A stretch of DNA of 64,000 nucleotides, taken from the NCBI GenBank assembly GCA_003254925.1, contig QANZ01029605.1:92551-156550 (forward strand), written 5' to 3'. Below the pieces are notes generated by a model that was not told the origin of the DNA, did no database searches, and worked only from the letters and a program-made list of their open reading frames with translations. A program made the position numbers and the translations under genes. This stretch comes from Chamaecrista fasciculata (taxonomy: Eukaryota > Streptophyta > Magnoliopsida > Fabales > Fabaceae). Positions 59,441-64,000 of the stretch are shown one piece after another. The number at the start of each line of letters is the position of its first letter. Position 1 is the stretch's first letter.

Positions 59441-59898
59441 CATTGAATGTAGACAAAGGAAACTATCATAGAAACTTTTTTTTTTAAAACAAAAAGCTAG
59501 GGGTGGGGTTCTTTTAAGTATTGTAGTTGGTAAATTTTTCTTTTGTTATTGAAATTTCCAAGACACTTTTGCTACTATTTTCTCTCTCTCATTGATAAGG
59601 AAGAAAAGAATTAAAGTCTGAGATAACTCATAGGTGATGTGAGATATAATGGTATTGAAGTATGAATACTGACATGGATACAAACACATTAACGTGCCAA
59701 ATTTTTAAAATTATATGACACAATATAATATATATTTTTATATATAAATAATTTATAATCCATAAATCTTGATGAAAATTTTAAAAATTAAAATATATAT
59801 TTATGTCATATGTCATATGTGTCAATTTTTTTATTACTTATCATGTCAAAGTCACAAAAATAAAATTTCTATCATAAAACTTTTGTATATATATTATA

Positions 59899-62098
59899 CT
59901 AGGTTTGGACCCGTGCGATGCACGGGTGATATTCTATAAATTTTTTTAGTACATTGTTCTATGAATATTTTTAGAGTATTATTCTACGAACTATTATGTG
60001 ACATTAAAATATTATAGTATGTTAAATTGATAATTAGTTAATAATGAATTAGTATTGTTGCTTGTTTTTTATTAAAAAAAAATATATAGAATAATTAGTT
60101 AATCATCTTATGATGATTTTTTATAGTAGTTTTTAATTGATTATTAGTTAATAATGAATTAGTATTGTTGCTTGTTTGTTTTTAAAATAAAATATATTGA
60201 ATAGTTAGTCCCTCAATTTGTTGCTTGTTTTAAAAAACTTACAAATAAAATGAATACTTTAAAAAAAATTGGGGTCAATATATAATTTTGTAAAATTTGT
60301 TATAGTTAAAATTATAAAATAACTCTAAAGGGTACCAAAGTGTTAGGTTTCAAACCACAGGATACCAAAGTGGAACAGGGTTAAACCACAGGGTACCAAA
60401 ATGTAATTTACCCTAAAATATCTTTTGAATTAGAAATTTGTTTGATATGAATTTTGAGATCAAAATTTATCATATGAAATATTAATGGTTTGCAGACAAC
60501 AATTGTTAATTACAATCTTTTTTTGTCCAACTAAAAATGAATTTGAATTTGCAATAGAATTGGTAATGTTTGACATGATATATTGATGGCAGTTAATACT
60601 TGAAGAAAGATGACATTAGACGATCAAATCAAAAGCACATGTGATTTTCAGCATATATGAACACAACCTGAGACAAATAATTAAGATCGTGATTATAAAC
60701 GACTATTCGTAGTTAATGAATTTGTGTGAACCTCGCAAGTAATATCCATTTGTCTTTCCTTTTTTTTTTGGTAATACATGTCTCTTTCCTTTTTGTTTTT
60801 AACCTATAACCACTCACTTAAATAGTAAAAGCTTCAAACAAAAGACAAATTGACAAAAAAATATTATTATAGTGTTATTGTCATGCCATATCCCATAAAG
60901 CTCTTAAAAAGGAAAAAAAAAATGGAGCCTAAGGCTTAAGGATTACAACGGTTCTACTTGAGGAAAGAATAAATATAATTCAAATTGGTTTATAGTTCAT
61001 TTGAATTTTGGAGGATGAGGCCAACAATATAATCAGTATTAATTTTGGAAATATATGATCTATGCGCTACTATCATCTTGATCTTCTTTGAATTCTACTT
61101 GACCTCATCACCTCACCAACAACTTTCTCTTTGCACTTGCTTTCCTTATCAGTCTTTTTCTTGTTGTTGAGAAGATCAAGTGCTGCAAGTACCTTCGGTT
61201 GTTAATCAAAATTTTGTTTAATCATGAAAAAAAAATGAAAGGGAGAACCCATATACGTGACAAATATGTACATATAGATACTAAGCATTAAAAGTGGGCG
61301 AAACAATTCTATTAGTAATTTAAACATACCTAGTATCCTCGATATCAAATGAAATTCTTCTATCCAAACCATCCCATTAGCACGCAATTTCAATCATAGC
61401 AAAAATTCCACAAATTCGATCGATGGTAAAATGTTTCTAATAGATTCAAATTGCTTCTCCATCTCTATCTTCACGATTATCCTGACGTAAACAAATATCA
61501 CTTCGCATAGACATGTATCTCTTAACAGTAATGTTGGCAAATATATAGAGAATAATGTTTGCAGACAAAAATCAGATTAACAATTAATGATATAGATTTA
61601 TACCATTCAATTGCTATAAACGTGATTGATAGTATTCATTATATTTAAGGAATAATTGATATCATTATTAATTAATAATTGACATTAGTTCGAATTTACC
61701 TTCCTGGCTCACATATCTTTATCTTGATTTTTCAATTAAACCTAAAATAACAACAAAACACTATGCCATATATTAAATTGATTGCTAACAATAACAAAAT
61801 GAATTTAATGTGATTGCCAATCATGAAAAGAGGAAACCCAAAATTAAAATGAATTGGCAATCATGAATGAAAAACACAATCAATCACATTAAATTCGATA
61901 TTTGGCTGCAAAAATTGTGAAAAGTCCAGTTGGCAAAATGAATCCAAGTGTTACACGCATTCTATATGACAATCATTTAGTGGATACAATTATGCCATGC
62001 AGGAGCCATGTCAGATTATTCAATAGCCCCTATGCCACGTAGGAGCCATGTGGCAAGAAATTAGCTATGCTTCTCCTTATTATATCTTAGAGAATAGA
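59899..62098 (-). mobile_element. Complete non-autonomous Helitron
   Basis: On the minus strand the 5' end is TCTATTCTCTAAGATATAAT and the 3' end is a hairpin (ACCCGTGC-ATC-GCACGGGT) followed by CCAAAC and CTAG. The insertion lies between A (62099 on the minus strand) and T (59898), as Helitrons require. No Rep/helicase frame is present. Internal cargo includes half of a GGTACC-type MITE (about 60225-60415) and a minus-strand coding-like stretch near 61070-61200 (KVLAALDLLNNKKKTDKESK), origin unknown. The left duplication copy shows the empty site near 56090. Confidence 0.9.
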
Positions 62099-63099
62099 TA
62101 AGTATCATACCAGTGTTGAACACATATATAGTGACACTCTCTCAAAATAAAAAATATTGTTATAGTATTTTTAATACATATTATTTACGTATATATGGTG
62201 GATGGTTCCTTTGATTTTATCAAATTATACATTTGATTCATTGTAGCAATAATCCAAGTTAACAAACAACAACAAAAAATTTTATTAATGACTTTGATGA
62301 TTGCTTCCTTAAATAACTTATCTAAATTAATTCAAGGCAAACATATCGTTTTCTTCCTTTACATTTGAATATAGATTAAATTTTGTCTTGTAAGTTTTAT
62401 TTAAATCAAATATGCCCCTTATATTTTTTAAAACAAATTAATTTTATCATAATATTTAACATTATTAGAATTACTAACAGAAAAATCTCAGATGTGCCAT
62501 TTAATTTTAAAAGAATTCTAAAATATTTTTAAATTATATTATTAAAATAATATTTTAATCTTTATCCAAACAAAACAATTGGCTCATTTACACTTTTTTT
62601 CATTATCTACAATGCCTCTCTCTTAGTCCTCCCTCCTCCTCTTCTGCATCTCTTTCATATTGTATTCATTAATAAAATGACTATTTTAACTCTACTATAA
62701 ATAAAGAAGTGTCCCCTCCATATATATTCTACGGGGAGGGAGAGATTATATTGAAAGAAAGATTTGAGAGAGTACAGAAGGGAGAAAGAGAGAGAGAGAG
62801 TAATAGCAAACCTGAGAAAGGAGGACTAAAAAGAAGAAATTGAGAAGCTCAAAAGGAAAAAGATAATCAGTTGGGAAATCATTGGACAAGTTCAGTTTTA
62901 AAGTCTCAAAAGATTGTTTGTTGGTGTTACTTGGGAGACTATTAAATTGTGATGTCCTGTACCTGTTATTAGAATCTCCTAGAGTATCCACCACTCATGG
63001 TGCAATTGTACAAAATTCATTGAGTAAATCCTTCCCACCTAAGAGTTTATAATAATTGTTACCATTTTTCCTTGTTCTTGCTTGCCCAATGCATTTTTT

Positions 63100-63420
63100 T
63101 TATTCGTGGCATCCGAACTTGAAATGAAAAACATATAATCATTTTTGTTTTTTGGTTGTAAAATAAGCGGCCAACTTTTGAGATTCGATTTAACTTCGTT
63201 TGTTGAAAGTTCTGACAAGATAGAAAAAACTTTTTGAAAGCAACACGTAGTTTTGAACTCGTTATATTTGAACTTAAAACAAGAAAAATATGACTACATT
63301 CAATAGCTGAATGAAATATTTTGTCAACATTTAAGACTAAGACCAATATAAATCTTTTGAAACATAATAGACCAAAATGAAAATAAGGACATATATTTAG
63401 GACCAAAATGACACTTTGAT
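63100..63420. mobile_element. Foldback element of the 2098 family (partial copy 4)
   Basis: Core words 'gaacttgaaatgaaaaa', 'cttcgtttgttgaaag' and right-arm words 'tatttaggaccaaaatgaca' match the family. The left arm is missing. Confidence 0.5.
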
Positions 63421-63497
63421 CAATTAATTATAAATACATTTTTAGGGTACTAAATTTTATAATTTTATTGTTTGAGAATCAAATTGAAAGATGTGTA

Positions 63498-63636
63498 GCC
63501 AACAAAGGTTGACCCAATTGGTAAGGAGTCAACTCATAATTCACAAGGTCGTGAGTTCGAATATTGGAGGCATGCCCTAGCCTTGGTGAGCCCCCGAGGC
63601 CCAACTCACCTAAACTTTTTTTGTAAAAAAAAAAAT
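63498..63636 (+). mobile_element. tRNA-derived SINE with target duplication
   Basis: An A-box-like TTGACCCAATTGGTAAGGAG and a B-box-like CGTGAGTTCGAATATTGG precede a short body and a TTTTTTTGTAAAAAAAAAAA end. ATGTGTA occurs on both sides (63491-63497 and 63637-63643). The layout matches small plant SINEs. Confidence 0.8.
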
Positions 63637-63643
63637 ATGTGTA

Positions 63644-64000
63644 ATCTTTTAACAATTAAATTGTTAATTTATTCTATCATGTCATCTTTAAATTTATTTC
63701 ATTATCTTGATGGCTAAAAACTTAATGGTTGATTTTTTTTAACTTGATAACCTGTGTTAGTTTTGCAACAAATAATAAAATGAAAAAATTATTTGTAATT
63801 CATTTTTCAAATTAAATTTTATAATTTTACTTTTAATAAATTAATTGAAAGATTAATAAGTAATAAATTATTAATTTATTGTCTAAAATATTTTTAGGGG
63901 ATTCCCAAGTCCCAAAACCATCGGAGGTTGATAATTGCTATTTGCTAGAGCTTAATACAGTGATTCAGTAAACTTAAGCGAGAGCGATCTTCGTCATCCA
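63644..64000. other. AT-rich intergenic DNA at the window end
   Basis: I see no gene or repeat. Confidence 0.5.

Larger units (their letters stand above)
58562..62898. repeat. Tandem duplication, right copy
   Basis: Ordered counterpart of 54168-57746. It contains a complete Helitron (59899-62098) but lacks the SINE, the poly-T-headed segment and the 776-bp element of the left copy. Without the Helitron it is about 2.1 kb. Confidence 0.88.

Noticed and set aside
1-64000. LTR retrotransposon or endogenous viral copy
   Set aside because: I looked for long direct repeats with TG..CA ends, primer-binding sites and polymerase or capsid-like frames, and found none that could be supported.

Overview
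The window is nuclear DNA from a eudicot plant. The evidence is its AT-rich intergenic DNA, GT-AG introns with plant-type exon structure, two genes whose products align with Arabidopsis-type proteins over their whole length, and a dense load of plant DNA transposons (MULE-like foldback elements, hAT-like, Harbinger, Stowaway, Helitron) plus SINEs. I cannot name the species. Three stretches of unknown bases occur: single Ns at 3168 and 28334, and a run at 31239-31332.

Three host genes are supported. (1) 9337-9847, plus strand: a three-exon gene for an unrecognised 91-95 residue protein, behind a TATA box and a palindromic G-box. (2) 23505-10487, minus strand: a 41-exon callose synthase, best matched to CALS5/GSL2, the callose synthase of pollen mother cells and tetrads. 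I reconstructed all exons; they sum to 5760 bases (1919 residues) in one frame. Three introns start with GC, and one (donor at 16576) starts with GA, an apparent splice-donor lesion, rare intron class or base error. (3) 46958-52830, plus strand: an 11-exon MAP kinase kinase kinase of the MAPKKK3 (MAP3K alpha) type, 641 residues, with one GC-AG intron, a possible upstream ORF in its leader and transposons in its promoter region and intron 6.

The rest is a transposon landscape. The centre (30.6-41.1 kb) holds three MULE-like foldback elements, defined by 9-11 bp target duplications, that carry unrelated gene-like cargo. The clearest is a Pack-MULE-like element (30672-33175, 11-bp duplication) carrying an open 97-codon copy of the ACT regulatory domain of arogenate dehydratase. 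The others carry a possible armadillo/U-box fragment (inside 39115-41108) and an unrecognised open frame (34541-35240). Smaller relatives occur at 7656, 33494 and 37648.

The right end (54.2-62.9 kb) is a diverged tandem duplication of about 3.5-4.4 kb of a decayed gene-like unit with TATA box, acidic exon and conserved splice donor. Each copy has its own later insertions, so each serves as the empty-site control for the other. The best case is a complete 2.2-kb Helitron in the right copy (59899-62098), with its empty A/T target visible in the left copy near 56090.
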